A stretch of 64,000 bases of DNA, taken from Pseudoselenomonas ruminis. GTDB lineage: Bacteria; Bacillota; Negativicutes; Selenomonadales; Selenomonadaceae. The notes under the pieces were generated by a model. That model saw nothing but the letters and a program-made list of their open reading frames with translations. It made no database searches and had not been told where the DNA came from. Positions within the stretch are counted from its first letter, which is position 1, and the number at the start of each line of letters is the position of its first letter. The position numbers and the translations under genes are program-made. The stretch spans positions 496,001-560,000 of the forward strand of contig NZ_VTOY01000001.1 in NCBI RefSeq assembly GCF_008271295.1, written 5' to 3'. Below, piece by piece: positions 18,058 to 26,941 of the stretch.

Positions 18058-19584
18058 TCAAACCTTCAATGAACCTGTTTCTGTTTCAACCATTTTGACG
18101 AGCTTACCACTGGCAATGAAATCATGGATTGCTTTGATTTCCGGTGACAAGAACCGGTCTTTTTCCAAATGCGGCAGGATAGCCCGCACCGCTTTATGTG
18201 CAGCTCCTGTACCCTTGCCCGGCTGCAATGGTTTCAGGAAATCAATGCCCTGCGCAGCTGCCATGACCTCAATGGCCAGCACATTGAGCACGTTGTCAAG
18301 GATTTCCCGCACTTGCCGCGCGGCAATCGTTCCCATGCTGACATGGTCTTCCTGATTGGCTGATGTCGGAATGGAATCCGCACTTGCCGGATGGACCAAG
18401 ACCTTGTTTTCCGATACCAAGGATGCGGCTACATACTGCGTAATCATCAACCCTGAATCCACGCCTGGAAAAGCAGTAAGGAATGCTGGCAAATCACTAA
18501 GATGCATATCCAGCAGACGATTGGTTCTGCGTTCAGAGATGTTTCCCAGTTCAGCAATCGCCAGTTTCAAATAATCCATAACCAAGGCAATCGGCTGCCC
18601 ATGAAAATTGCCCCCGGAAATGGCCTCGCCGGTATCGGGCATAATCAGCGGATTATCCGTAACCGCATTGATCTCGATATGCAACGTCCGCGTGGCCTGT
18701 GCCAGTGCCTCTTTCGATGCTCCATGAACCTGTGGTACGCAACGAAGGGAATAGGCATCCTGGACTTTATGGCAATGCTTATGCGAGGCAATGATGGCAC
18801 TGTCCTCCGTCAGTTTCAATATATTTTCTGTCGTCGCCAACTGGCCAGGATATGGCCGCACCAGACTGATTCTCCGATCAAAGGCAGCACGGGTTCCCTT
18901 CAGTCCTTCCAGACTCAACGCTGCGGCTATATCAGCGGCCTTCATGAGATTCACGGCTTCTTTCCAGGCAATACAGCCAACAGCCGTCATGATCTGCGTG
19001 CCGTTGATCAGCGCCAGGCCTTCCTTGCCGCTCAATACGACCGGTGACAGGCCCTTGGCTTCCAATGCCTCCCGCCCTGACATCCGCTTGCCGTCAACAT
19101 AGGCCTCGCCTTCGCCGAGCATCACCAGGACCATATGCGAAAGCGGTGCTAAATCGCCGCTGGCACCGACAGACCCCTTGCAGGGAATAACTGGTGTGAT
19201 TTTCTGATTCAAAAGCTCCAGCAATAGGTTTACTGTATCTAACCGGATTCCTGAATACCCTTTCGCCAAGGAATTTGCCCGCAATACCATGGCAGCCCGG
19301 ACGACTTCCTGGTCTAAGGGGGTTCCCACGCCTGTTGCGTGACTCAAGATCAGATTCCGCTGCAGCTTCGAGCGTTCTTCCTTTTTGATGAACACCTTGC
19401 TAAAATCGCCGAATCCTGTCGAAACACCATAAACAGGCTTTTCCTCCTCCAGGATGCCATCGACAATCTTGCGGCTTGCAACGATCTGTTCTTTCCCCTC
19501 AGGACTCAGCTCTACCGCCTCGCCTTCACAGGCAACGCGTATGACTTCTTCTAACGTTAAAGAATTCCCATCTAAATAAACCAT
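18058..19584 (-). CDS. hutH: Histidine ammonia-lyase
   Basis: Converts L-histidine to trans-urocanate and ammonia, the entry step. 508 aa from ATG 19584 (MVYLDGNSLTLEEV, matching the family N-terminus; AGAGG just upstream). An in-frame ATG at 19629, also with AAAGGA 8 nt upstream, would add 15 residues. The MIO cofactor forms from A141-S142-G143 in GSVGASGDLAPLSH; the catalytic Tyr in YGVSTGFG (52-59) and the QEDHVSMG segment are present. First gene of the hut operon. Confidence 0.96.
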   Translation of the reverse strand: MVYLDGNSLTLEEVIRVACEGEAVELSPEGKEQIVASRKIVDGILEEEKPVYGVSTGFGDFSKVFIKKEERSKLQRNLILSHATGVGTPLDQEVVRAAMVLRANSLAKGYSGIRLDTVNLLLELLNQKITPVIPCKGSVGASGDLAPLSHMVLVMLGEGEAYVDGKRMSGREALEAKGLSPVVLSGKEGLALINGTQIMTAVGCIAWKEAVNLMKAADIAAALSLEGLKGTRAAFDRRISLVRPYPGQLATTENILKLTEDSAIIASHKHCHKVQDAYSLRCVPQVHGASKEALAQATRTLHIEINAVTDNPLIMPDTGEAISGGNFHGQPIALVMDYLKLAIAELGNISERRTNRLLDMHLSDLPAFLTAFPGVDSGLMITQYVAASLVSENKVLVHPASADSIPTSANQEDHVSMGTIAARQVREILDNVLNVLAIEVMAAAQGIDFLKPLQPGKGTGAAHKAVRAILPHLEKDRFLSPEIKAIHDFIASGKLVKMVETETGSLKV

Positions 19585-19617
19585 ATTTCCTCTCTTTCTC
19601 ACCGCAACCGGCTGCCA

Positions 19618-19655
19618 TTGATGAAACATTTTATATTTCCTTTAGTTGATGAAAC
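19618..19655. repeat. Ten-base direct repeat in the hutH leader
   Basis: TTGATGAAAC occurs at 19618-19627 and again at 19646-19655 (28-bp period), around the upstream hutH start. The spacing is near three helical turns, so it could be a tandem regulator site; no similar copy is seen before rpiR. Confidence 0.35.
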
Positions 19656-19680
19656 CATTTATCTTAGGCTAAATAAAAAA

Positions 19681-19710
19681 GCGTCGAGACAAAAATGTTG
19701 CCTCGAACGC
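19681..19710 (-). terminator. Second terminator-like hairpin in the hutH leader
   Basis: Minus-strand stem GCGTTCGAG / CTCGACGC followed at once by TTTTTTATTT, about 95 nt before hutH. It sits downstream of the only good -35 box in the gap, so it may act as an attenuator rather than only as the end of rpiR. Confidence 0.65.
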
Positions 19711-19739
19711 CATTGTTCACCAAAAGGAAATAAAAAAGG

Positions 19740-19774
19740 CAAAGCGACTGATATGTCCATATCAGACCACTTTG
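19740..19774 (-). terminator. First terminator-like hairpin after rpiR
   Basis: Minus-strand stem CAAAG...CTGATATG with CATATCAG...CTTTG, followed by CC and a T-run (opposite 19732-19737). It terminates rpiR or is the first of two attenuators in the hut leader. Confidence 0.75.
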
Positions 19775-19782
19775 TCCTTTGC

Positions 19783-19819
19783 ATGTGTATAAATTAACAC
19801 ATATACCACGCTATGTCAA
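19783..19819 (-). promoter_or_regulatory. Candidate hut promoter with overlapping inverted repeat
   Basis: Minus strand TTGACA (19814-19819) with a weak TAATTT 17 nt on (19791-19796), immediately after the rpiR stop. The -10 is centred in an inverted repeat ATGTGT-N8-ACACAT (19783-19802), a plausible operator. Both terminator-like hairpins lie between it and hutH. Confidence 0.4.
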
Positions 19820-19824
19820 TATGT

Positions 19825-20694
19825 TTATACTCTTTTTGTAAAGTATACATGATACCGCTCTTCCATCGCTTCCACTGCCTCCAAGCGTTCCTGGATTCCC
19901 GGTATCCCCGCTGCTGTCTCGCGCAATAGCAGATTGAAGTAAGTAAGCGGCGCACTATATGAATCAAACACAGACGAGGTTACCACGTTGATAAAAACCG
20001 CTGCATCCGCGTAGCGATTCAATGGCGACAACCGGCTGTCAGTCACAAGCTGCAGCGAGAATCCTCGCTGATGAAGTTCCTTGCATTTCCGTATGAGCTC
20101 ATTGGCATAACGGGGAAAAGACACGACAAGGATATTGATATCTGTCGGCTGGCATAACTCCAGCTGTTCCCATTCCATTGTCCCCGGCGTTGCTACAAAG
20201 ACATTTTCGCGCATTTTCTTCAGGATATAGGCGATATACGGCAGGATTGTCGCCGACATCCGGGCTGAAACAAGATACAGCGGCGCCGGCGATTGTAAGA
20301 TCTGGATTATCTTTTTACTAGCTGCTTCCTGCAAGATATCATCCAAGGCCAATATATTCTGGATTTCCTTATCCAAAAGACCATTCCATTGCTGACGCCC
20401 CCGCTCACGGCTATATGCCAAGCGTCTTGGGGCCGTCAGCTGTTCAGATACCACCTGCTGCAAATTGCGCAGAAAATCATTATAGCCATGATAGCCCAAG
20501 GTCATGAAGAAACGCGACACGCTGCCCTGGCTTACCCCCATCTGTTCAGCCATTTCACTTGCTGTCAAAAAAACGACTTTCAGGTAATTCTTTTCGATGT
20601 ACAAAGCAATCCGCTGAAACGTTGGTGATTCTTTCGCAATACGTTCCAACAGGTGCAGTAACTCATCCGTATTTTCAAAATCTCTCTTACGCAT
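19825..20694 (-). CDS. MurR/RpiR-family transcriptional regulator, probable hut regulator
   Basis: 289-aa regulator. The N-terminal RpiR helix-turn-helix covers about residues 1-80 (FLTASEMAEQMGVSQGSVSRFFMTLGYHGYNDF); a C-terminal SIS domain follows (about 125-265). SIS domains usually bind sugar phosphates, so control of a histidine operon would be a less usual use; position directly ahead of hutH on the same strand is the evidence. The effector is unknown. Confidence 0.85.
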   Translation of the reverse strand: MRKRDFENTDELLHLLERIAKESPTFQRIALYIEKNYLKVVFLTASEMAEQMGVSQGSVSRFFMTLGYHGYNDFLRNLQQVVSEQLTAPRRLAYSRERGRQQWNGLLDKEIQNILALDDILQEAASKKIIQILQSPAPLYLVSARMSATILPYIAYILKKMRENVFVATPGTMEWEQLELCQPTDINILVVSFPRYANELIRKCKELHQRGFSLQLVTDSRLSPLNRYADAAVFINVVTSSVFDSYSAPLTYFNLLLRETAAGIPGIQERLEAVEAMEERYHVYFTKRV

Positions 20695-20780
20695 AGATAA
20701 TCTACCACTCCCTCTTATATCGCAAAATCTTTAACCAGTATATCATAAAACAGCTGTTTACTGTCCCGAAAAAGAAAAGA

Positions 20781-20803
20781 ACCCGATACAAAAAGTATCA
20801 GGT
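20781..20803 (-). terminator. Terminator after the ygcG remnant
   Basis: Stem ACCTGATAC / GTATCGGGT with a 5-nt loop, followed on the minus strand by TCTTTTCTTTTT. Confidence 0.7.
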
Positions 20804-20833
20804 CCTTATCGCTGTCCACATTTCAAGTCATGC

Positions 20834-21547
20834 TTACCAGCCGCCCGAGGCACCACCGCCGCCTGAGCTGCCGCCGCCATAGCCGCCGGAGTCATCGGAA
20901 TCCGAGCTGCTGGAGCTGTCATAGTCCGAGCCGCTGTCGTCAGCAGAAAAACTACGCGAGCCGCTGCCAAACGAGAAACTGCCCCAATGGCCGAGTGAAA
21001 TAATGTAGAGCAGCGCATTGCCGACAAAGAACAGCACCATGAGGACGAACGATGCCAAAAAGCTCGTGATGGGACCGAAGAACAACACGCAGAGCCCTAT
21101 GAGCAGGAACAAGGCTGCCGTGATGATGAGTTCAATCAGCTCCCCATCCTCGTCATTGCTTAACTGCAGCGCCTCGGGCGGTGCGGTATCATACTCAGTG
21201 TAAATCTTCTTGGCCAGGCGCTGATAGGCACTGCTTATGCCCGCTGAATATTCGCCGTCCTTGAATTTCGGTTTCATATCATCGAGCACTTCACCGGCAA
21301 AACCATCAGTGATTGCCCCCTCAAGACCATAGCCGACTTCGACACGGAACTTGCGGTCATCTTTTACAATCAGCAGCAGCACACCGTTATTTTTCTGCGC
21401 GTCGCCAATGCCCCAGGTGCGGAACAGGCGGTTGGCATACGACTCGATAGCTTCGCCAGCCAGCGTGTCCACGGTCACGACCACGAGCTGCGCCCCAAAG
21501 CGCTGGTCAAGGTCTTCGCCAAGGGCAAGGATTTTCTGCCTGTCCAT
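20834..21547 (-). pseudogene. TPM-domain protein YgcG, lacking its signal peptide (deletion remnant)
   Basis: From 21547 down the frame reads DRQKILALGEDLDQRFGAQL and continues as a normal TPM (YgcG) domain, then two membrane segments (about residues 142-185) and the typical Ser/Gly-rich tail ending GGGGASGGW. Intact family members begin with a signal peptide and about 25 more residues before DRQKI; here that part is gone and the sequence upstream is lemA, out of frame. There is no ribosome site before ATG 21547. I read it as a broken gene, though a cytoplasm-started membrane protein cannot be excluded. Confidence 0.75.
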
Positions 21548-21656
21548 ACTGCGCGTCAATCTCAATCCGTGCACTCTTGACCGAGTTGTAGGTGCTGATA
21601 CCAAAGACAGCCACAAAAGCCACCAGGACCAGCAGTATCAAGCCTGACTTATTCAT
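21507..21656 (-). pseudogene. lemA: LemA, N-terminal fragment joined out of frame to ygcG
   Basis: ATG 21656 follows GGAGGG by 10 nt. The frame gives a membrane anchor (KSGLILLVLVAFVAVFGIST) and YNSVKSARIEIDAQYGQAEN, the start of LemA, then runs into the ygcG sequence in another frame and stops after 49 codons. Full LemA has roughly 180-190 residues and is often encoded next to ygcG, which explains the juxtaposition. The joint falls in about 15 nt that can be read both as LemA (GQAEN) and as YgcG (DRQKI). Confidence 0.75.
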
Positions 21657-21680
21657 AGCGGTATTGCCCTCCTGTCAGTC

Positions 21681-23615
21681 TCACTTTTCGCGGATTACTG
21701 GCACCTGCAAGTAGCTGGCGTACTTGCCGCCTACATGCAGGATATGTTTCCCCTTATTGCGCGAAGGCGGTACCGCAACAACATCCTGCGGAGCACCGAC
21801 CTCCGTTTCATTGCCGCCGAGCGTCTTCATCGCTACTGGTTTTGCCGGATCATACGTATAGCCGTCAGCCGGAACCGTGACCTTGGCCTTGCCAAACGGC
21901 GGCACCGTGTTGCGATCCGGCGCCTGATACGGCGCAATCGTCAGCCGCAGTTTCTCGCCCTTATGGTATTTCATGCCCATCGGCCAGATGGCGATATCGA
22001 CGGGCACAACCTGACCTGGCTGTAAGAGTTCCTCTTTGGTACTTGCCAGTACCGGGTCGTAATCCGTCGAGAGTTTCTTGTCGAGCGCGCGCTGCGATAC
22101 GCGCAGGAATCCCATGGACTGGATCGGCTGACCGGTCATCTTATCGGGAATCTGCTTGCCATCCTTATCGAGCTTTTCGGTCAATACGACAAGCTCCATA
22201 TCATCCGAGCCGTCCGCCTCAACATAGGCATGGAGTTTCGTATAGCCCGTAAGCTCCGTGTCCTTGTCAAACGTCATGGTAAACGACGTGCCAAACGGCT
22301 GGCTGACCGGATACGCGACGCTTGCCGCCTTGGCCGCAGGCTTAGCACTCAGCGAGTTATCGGCCTGCAGGTAGAGCTTTTCATAACGCGTCTGCGGCAA
22401 CGGGAAATCCTTCTCGACGCGGTCAACGACATCCTCATGGCCTGGGTCTAAGACCGAGATGCGCACGCGCGGCGTCTTTTCCCAATCGTTATCCACGCCG
22501 CCGAGATAATGGTCAAAGAACTTGCGCAACTCCTCGACAGGCTCAGGCTGATAGTAGTCCATCCACTCGTTGGTGTTATGGACGCGCAGCCATTTATCCT
22601 TGCTCGGAATCTGGCGGAATCCTGCAAACGTGCCATGCGTATGCACAGGGTTCGTGTAGCTGGCCACGACATAAGCAGGGATATGAATGTTCTGGAGCTT
22701 GGCAATCTTATCCTGCCAGTAGTCATCCATCAGCGTATGCGTGACGACCATGCGCGGCTGATCCTCGATGAGATTGCGGCTTGCAAACGTGCCGAAGATG
22801 AGTTCCGGAAAGACGGGGTTGGCGATGCCGCCGCGGTTGGCTGTCTCACGGAAATGGTCGACAAAGCCCTCCCAAGGCGCAATGGCCGCCAGATGCTCCG
22901 GCTGCTCGCCTGCGATGAACCACTGCGAAACCGTCAGCCACGAATTGCCCGACATGCCAATCTTGCCATTTGACCAGGGCTGTTTAGCCGCCCATTCGAT
23001 GGTATCCTTGCCATCGTTGGCGTTCTCAGCCCCCCAGTAATTGAGATTGCCGCCCGACTCATAGGCACCACGGCTGTCGGGATTGATGATGACATAGCCA
23101 TGAGCGACCCAGTACGCAGGGTCCGGGCCCTCGAATTTTTGCAGGCCTGACACGGCATCTACGGGCACCCCCGAGCGCCCCGGCACATCGTCAAGCCACT
23201 GCCCGCCAATTTCCTTGCCATAAGGACTCCACGCCATGATGGCCGGATGCTTTGCCTCATCGACAGGACGGAAGATATCTGTGTAGATGACCGTGCCATC
23301 GCGCAGCGTAACCGGCACATCCTTTTCAAACAGGATGTCACAGCTGAGTGGTTTTGCCCCTGGCATGCGCACCGTACCAGCTTTCAAGATCATCGACTCC
23401 GTCTTGAAGACGCTGCCGCGGGCTCTTGCCGCCTCAGGCGAAAGTCCCTTGCGGTAGTAGACATCGATGGTCTTGCCATTTTCCATGACCTTGGGCATCG
23501 TCACGACAGTCGATGCATTCCCCTCAGCACCACAGACACCGCCGAGTGCCCCCATGGCCAGCAGACTTCCGAGACATACCGCCGCTTTTAGTTTCCGTTT
23601 CTTTCTCTTATACAT
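21681..23615 (-). CDS. Secreted CocE/NonD-family serine hydrolase (X-Pro dipeptidyl-peptidase S15 family)
   Basis: 644-aa alpha/beta hydrolase of the CocE/S15 family, which cleaves esters, acylated compounds or X-Pro peptides. Signal peptide at 1-31 (KAAVCLGSLLAMGALGGVCGA). Nucleophile segment GMSGNSWLTVSQW, preceded by the family's NPDSRGAYESGG; a C-terminal jelly-roll domain starts near residue 400 (SQPFGTSFTMTF). ATG 23615 has GGGGG 7 nt upstream. Natural substrate cannot be told. It lies 24 nt before the lemA remnant and diverges from the cation efflux gene. Confidence 0.85.
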   Translation of the reverse strand: MYKRKKRKLKAAVCLGSLLAMGALGGVCGAEGNASTVVTMPKVMENGKTIDVYYRKGLSPEAARARGSVFKTESMILKAGTVRMPGAKPLSCDILFEKDVPVTLRDGTVIYTDIFRPVDEAKHPAIMAWSPYGKEIGGQWLDDVPGRSGVPVDAVSGLQKFEGPDPAYWVAHGYVIINPDSRGAYESGGNLNYWGAENANDGKDTIEWAAKQPWSNGKIGMSGNSWLTVSQWFIAGEQPEHLAAIAPWEGFVDHFRETANRGGIANPVFPELIFGTFASRNLIEDQPRMVVTHTLMDDYWQDKIAKLQNIHIPAYVVASYTNPVHTHGTFAGFRQIPSKDKWLRVHNTNEWMDYYQPEPVEELRKFFDHYLGGVDNDWEKTPRVRISVLDPGHEDVVDRVEKDFPLPQTRYEKLYLQADNSLSAKPAAKAASVAYPVSQPFGTSFTMTFDKDTELTGYTKLHAYVEADGSDDMELVVLTEKLDKDGKQIPDKMTGQPIQSMGFLRVSQRALDKKLSTDYDPVLASTKEELLQPGQVVPVDIAIWPMGMKYHKGEKLRLTIAPYQAPDRNTVPPFGKAKVTVPADGYTYDPAKPVAMKTLGGNETEVGAPQDVVAVPPSRNKGKHILHVGGKYASYLQVPVIREK

Positions 23616-23752
23616 AAAACATCCCCCTTTTGACAACTATAAGTATTCAAGGAAAATCGGCCGATTCCTTCATGGGATATTATGAAGGTGTTTTCCCTTT
23701 TTTGTCGAAACAAACAGCAGATTCACCAGTAAACATAAAGGAGGAATACTCT

Positions 23753-24892
23753 ATGCGTGACATCACATCGCCCACCGAAACAACCACAGCCAATCGCGAC
23801 AGCATCATTATCAAAACCAGCATCATTGGCATCCTGACCAATGTGCTTCTGGCAGCGTTCAAGGCAGCGATCGGGCTTATGTCCAATTCGATTGCCGTAA
23901 TCCTCGATGCGGTAAATAATCTGTCGGACGCCCTTTCGTCCATCATCACGATTGTGGGAACAACACTAGCAGGAAAACTGCCGGACAAGGAACATCCCCT
24001 CGGCTATGGCCGGATTGAATACTTGAGTGCCTTGACTGTGGCGGGGATTGTGCTCTATGCGGGTATCACCTCTGCCGTAGAATCTGTAAAGAAAATCTTT
24101 AACCCCGAGGTGCCGGACTACGACACGATTGCCCTTGTCATCATTGCGGCTGCCGTGGTTGTAAAGATTGTCCTGGGGAAATATGTAAAAGCGCAGGGCG
24201 AAAAAGTAAACTCCGGCTCCCTTGTTGCCTCTGGGGCGGACGCCATGTTCGATGCGGTTCTTTCCTTCTCCGTGCTGGTTTCGGCCATCCTCTTTCTCAC
24301 TACCGGCATCTCTTTGGAAGCCTATGTGGGTGCAATCATCTCTGGCTTTATCATAAAATCCGGCATCGATATGATACGGGAAACCTTGGACGAAATCCTG
24401 GGAAAACGTGCTGACAAGGAACTAGCAAAACAAATCAAGGCTATCCTGAGCGCCGAGCCAGAGGTGCGTGGTGCCTATGACCTTGTCCTATACAACTACG
24501 GCCCCAACAAGGATTTAGCTTCCGTCCATATCGAGCTTCCCGATACCATGAGCGTCAAAGATGTCGACAAGCTCACGCGCAGGTTGGAGACCAACGTCTA
24601 TAAGCAGACAGGCATCATCCTTGCTGGCGTTGGGGTATATTCCTACAATACCAACGATAACGAGACAGCCAAAATACGGAATGATGTGCAGGAAAAGGTA
24701 CTCGCCCACGACTGGGCATTACAATTCCATGGCTTTTATGTTGAAGTTGAGAGTAAAGACATGCGGTTTGATGTAGTTATGAGCTTTGACATCAATCCCC
24801 AGGAAGGTCTAAACATTCTCTATGAAGAATTGGCGCAGGCCTACCCGGATTACACCGTTCATATCGTACCAGATGTAGATATATCAGATTAA
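23753..24892 (+). CDS. Cation diffusion facilitator family transporter
   Basis: 379-aa CDF protein exporting divalent metals such as Zn, Mn, Fe or Co in exchange for protons. Six membrane segments between residues 20 and 215; metal-site segments DAVNNLSDALSS (TM2) and HPLGYGRIEYLSAL. The C-terminal cytoplasmic dimer domain (from about 220) is followed by a second, similar fold of about 75 residues to the end, longer than the minimal 300-aa family. ATG 23753 lies 8 nt after AAAGGAGG; the open frame upstream has no ribosome site. Confidence 0.9.
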   Translation: MRDITSPTETTTANRDSIIIKTSIIGILTNVLLAAFKAAIGLMSNSIAVILDAVNNLSDALSSIITIVGTTLAGKLPDKEHPLGYGRIEYLSALTVAGIVLYAGITSAVESVKKIFNPEVPDYDTIALVIIAAAVVVKIVLGKYVKAQGEKVNSGSLVASGADAMFDAVLSFSVLVSAILFLTTGISLEAYVGAIISGFIIKSGIDMIRETLDEILGKRADKELAKQIKAILSAEPEVRGAYDLVLYNYGPNKDLASVHIELPDTMSVKDVDKLTRRLETNVYKQTGIILAGVGVYSYNTNDNETAKIRNDVQEKVLAHDWALQFHGFYVEVESKDMRFDVVMSFDINPQEGLNILYEELAQAYPDYTVHIVPDVDISD

Positions 24893-24895
24893 AAT

Positions 24896-24948
24896 AGGGT
24901 TGTCACCCACTTGCTGTCAGATAAGATAGCAACATGCGTGACAACCCT
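24896..24948. terminator. Bidirectional terminator
   Basis: An 11-bp perfect stem AGGGTTGTCAC / GTGACAACCCT with a 31-nt loop separates the converging cation efflux and nitroreductase genes. Confidence 0.75.
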
Positions 24949-25005
24949 TATTTATGTTTGGCACTGCTTCAGCCTGCTTCAGCCTGTTTCAATCAGCGTT
25001 TAACG

Positions 25006-25578
25006 TCATGCCTGTACTTTGACGCGAATGGCGATGTCTTCCTTCTCCTTTGGCTCCGGCTCGGCGACGATGCCGCCAAACGGCATCTGTGCGATGAGTT
25101 TCCACGATGCGGGCAGGTCAAACAAATTCTGCACAGCCTTATCGATGACTGGATTGTAGTGCTGGATATTGGCACCGACATCCAGATCGCGCAGTGCCGT
25201 CCAAATCGCGAACTGCAGCATGCCATTTGCCTGCTGCGCCCAAATCGGGAAGTTTTCCGCATACATGGGGAACTGGCCCTGCAGGTTCTTGACGACTTCC
25301 TCATCATAGAAATAGAGCACGGTGCCAGCGCCAGCCTTGAACCCGTCAATCTTCTCGCGTGCGACCTTGCCGCCGAACGCATCATAGACAGCATCCCAAA
25401 GCGCGTCCTGTTTCACACCGAGTGCGACGACAACGCGGGCCGATTTCATGTTGAACGCATCAGGCGTAAGCTCTGTTGCCTGCTCCACTACCTCGCGGAT
25501 TTTCTCTGCCGCAACCGGCAGCTCCTTATTGATCTGATAATACGTGCGGCGCTTGCCGATGGACTCCAGGATTCCCAT
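25006..25578 (-). CDS. Nitroreductase-family oxidoreductase
   Basis: 190-aa FMN-dependent nitroreductase fold. N-terminal SIGKRRTYYQINKELPV is the FMN-phosphate binding start (RRSxR-like), then EQATELTPDAFNMKSARVVV and a C-terminal MPFGGIVAEPEPKE that matches the family's glycine-rich FMN loop. Substrate unknown; related proteins reduce quinones or nitro compounds. ATG 25578 has GGGAGG 7 nt upstream. Confidence 0.88.
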   Translation of the reverse strand: MGILESIGKRRTYYQINKELPVAAEKIREVVEQATELTPDAFNMKSARVVVALGVKQDALWDAVYDAFGGKVAREKIDGFKAGAGTVLYFYDEEVVKNLQGQFPMYAENFPIWAQQANGMLQFAIWTALRDLDVGANIQHYNPVIDKAVQNLFDLPASWKLIAQMPFGGIVAEPEPKEKEDIAIRVKVQA

Positions 25579-25674
25579 AGAAAAACCTCCCTTAGCATGT
25601 ATGATTTTCTTCACTATACGCTAGTATTCGCGTATGGAATGGAAAATCCTGCCAAGGGAGGCTGTCGTTATTTT

Positions 25675-26886
25675 TTAAGTATTTGCCGTCTTGACGAGGC
25701 CAGACGAACGGCTGCCATGCAGCTTGAGCACGGTTGCAATCAGGAAGTTGAGCACAAAGCAGCCGGCAAAGAACGTCAGCGTCGTCGTATAGCTGTGCGT
25801 ATGTTCCCAGAACCACGAGACAATCGTCGGACCGACGACACCGGCAACGCCCCAGGCCGTAAGCACACGACCATGGATGGCGCTCAGCTCACGCGTGCCG
25901 AAGATATCAGAAAGATAGGCTGGCATGCACGAAAAGCCGCCGCCATAACAGCTGATGATCAAAAACACGAGCAGCTGGAACAGCATCGCATCGCTCGTGC
26001 CAGCCAGCAGATAAAATGCACCGACCTCGAGCGCGAAAAACACCATGTAGGTAAGCCCGCGGCCAAGATAATCGGAAAGCGTCGACCAGACGATGCGCCC
26101 GCCGCCATTCAAAAGGCCAATGATGCCGACCATCGACGCGGCCTGCGCCGCATCCATGCCGACAACCTGCTGAGCCATCGGCGAGGCCACGGCCAACAAG
26201 CCGATGCCGCAGGTGATGTTGACGAAGAACACCCACCAAAGCGCACCAAACTGCCAGGTCTTCACGGCCTCAGCTGCTGTAGCCCCATGCTGCAAACGCG
26301 TAACCTGTGCCTTGCCCGTTTCCTGCACGGGCGGTTTCAAGTAAAGGGCCGACGCCCCCATGAGGATCATGTAGACCGCACCCAGAATCAGGAAATTATT
26401 GACAAGACCGACGCGTGCCACCAAAAACTGCATGACGGGCCCTGCCACGAGCGCAGCAAAGCCAAAGCCCATGATGGCAAGGCCGGTTGCAAAGCCGCGA
26501 TGATTGGGGAAATACTTGACGAGCGTCGACACCGGCGTGATATAGCCGACGCCAAGGCCGATACCACCAATGACACCGTAGAAAAGATACAAGAGCGTAA
26601 GGCTGTGCAGCTGCAGCGCCAGCGCCGTGCCAAACATGCCCGTACCCAAAAACAGCATGGCCAGAAGGCCGCTCTTCTTCGGTCCGTGTTTTTCGACAAA
26701 GCGGCCGAGGAAACCAGCCGATGTGCCGAGAAACAGGATTGCCAGAGAAAACGTCCACGTCGTCTCCGCCAGCGTAAATCCCATCTCGTTCATGATAGGA
26801 CGCGTCAGGACACTCCAAGCATAAACACTGCCGATGGATATGTGAATACCAACAGCTGCTAACGCAATAAGCCAACGATTTCGCAT
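25675..26886 (-). CDS. OFA-family MFS transporter (oxalate/formate antiporter-like)
   Basis: 403-aa, 12-segment major facilitator of the OFA branch: N-terminal RNRWLIALAAVGIHISIGSVYAWSVL, VEKHGPKKSG loop after TM2 and the central GGIGLGVGYITPVSTLVKYFPNHRG characteristic of this branch. It probably exchanges small monocarboxylates or dicarboxylates; the exact substrate is unknown. ATG 26886 has AGGA 8 nt upstream. A 170-nt leader with a terminator-like hairpin precedes it. Confidence 0.85.
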   Translation of the reverse strand: MRNRWLIALAAVGIHISIGSVYAWSVLTRPIMNEMGFTLAETTWTFSLAILFLGTSAGFLGRFVEKHGPKKSGLLAMLFLGTGMFGTALALQLHSLTLLYLFYGVIGGIGLGVGYITPVSTLVKYFPNHRGFATGLAIMGFGFAALVAGPVMQFLVARVGLVNNFLILGAVYMILMGASALYLKPPVQETGKAQVTRLQHGATAAEAVKTWQFGALWWVFFVNITCGIGLLAVASPMAQQVVGMDAAQAASMVGIIGLLNGGGRIVWSTLSDYLGRGLTYMVFFALEVGAFYLLAGTSDAMLFQLLVFLIISCYGGGFSCMPAYLSDIFGTRELSAIHGRVLTAWGVAGVVGPTIVSWFWEHTHSYTTTLTFFAGCFVLNFLIATVLKLHGSRSSGLVKTANT

Positions 26887-26941
26887 GAAAACCATCCTTT
26901 CTGCTGCCAGGCAGCAACGAGAAAAAGAGCTTTCATCCAAA

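Noticed and set aside
24934-26862. Very long open frame (over 600 codons) on the plus strand
   Set aside because: It runs antisense through the nitroreductase and OFA transporter, is full of Arg/His/Gln low-complexity text and crosses both genes and the gap between them; a shadow of biased third codon positions.
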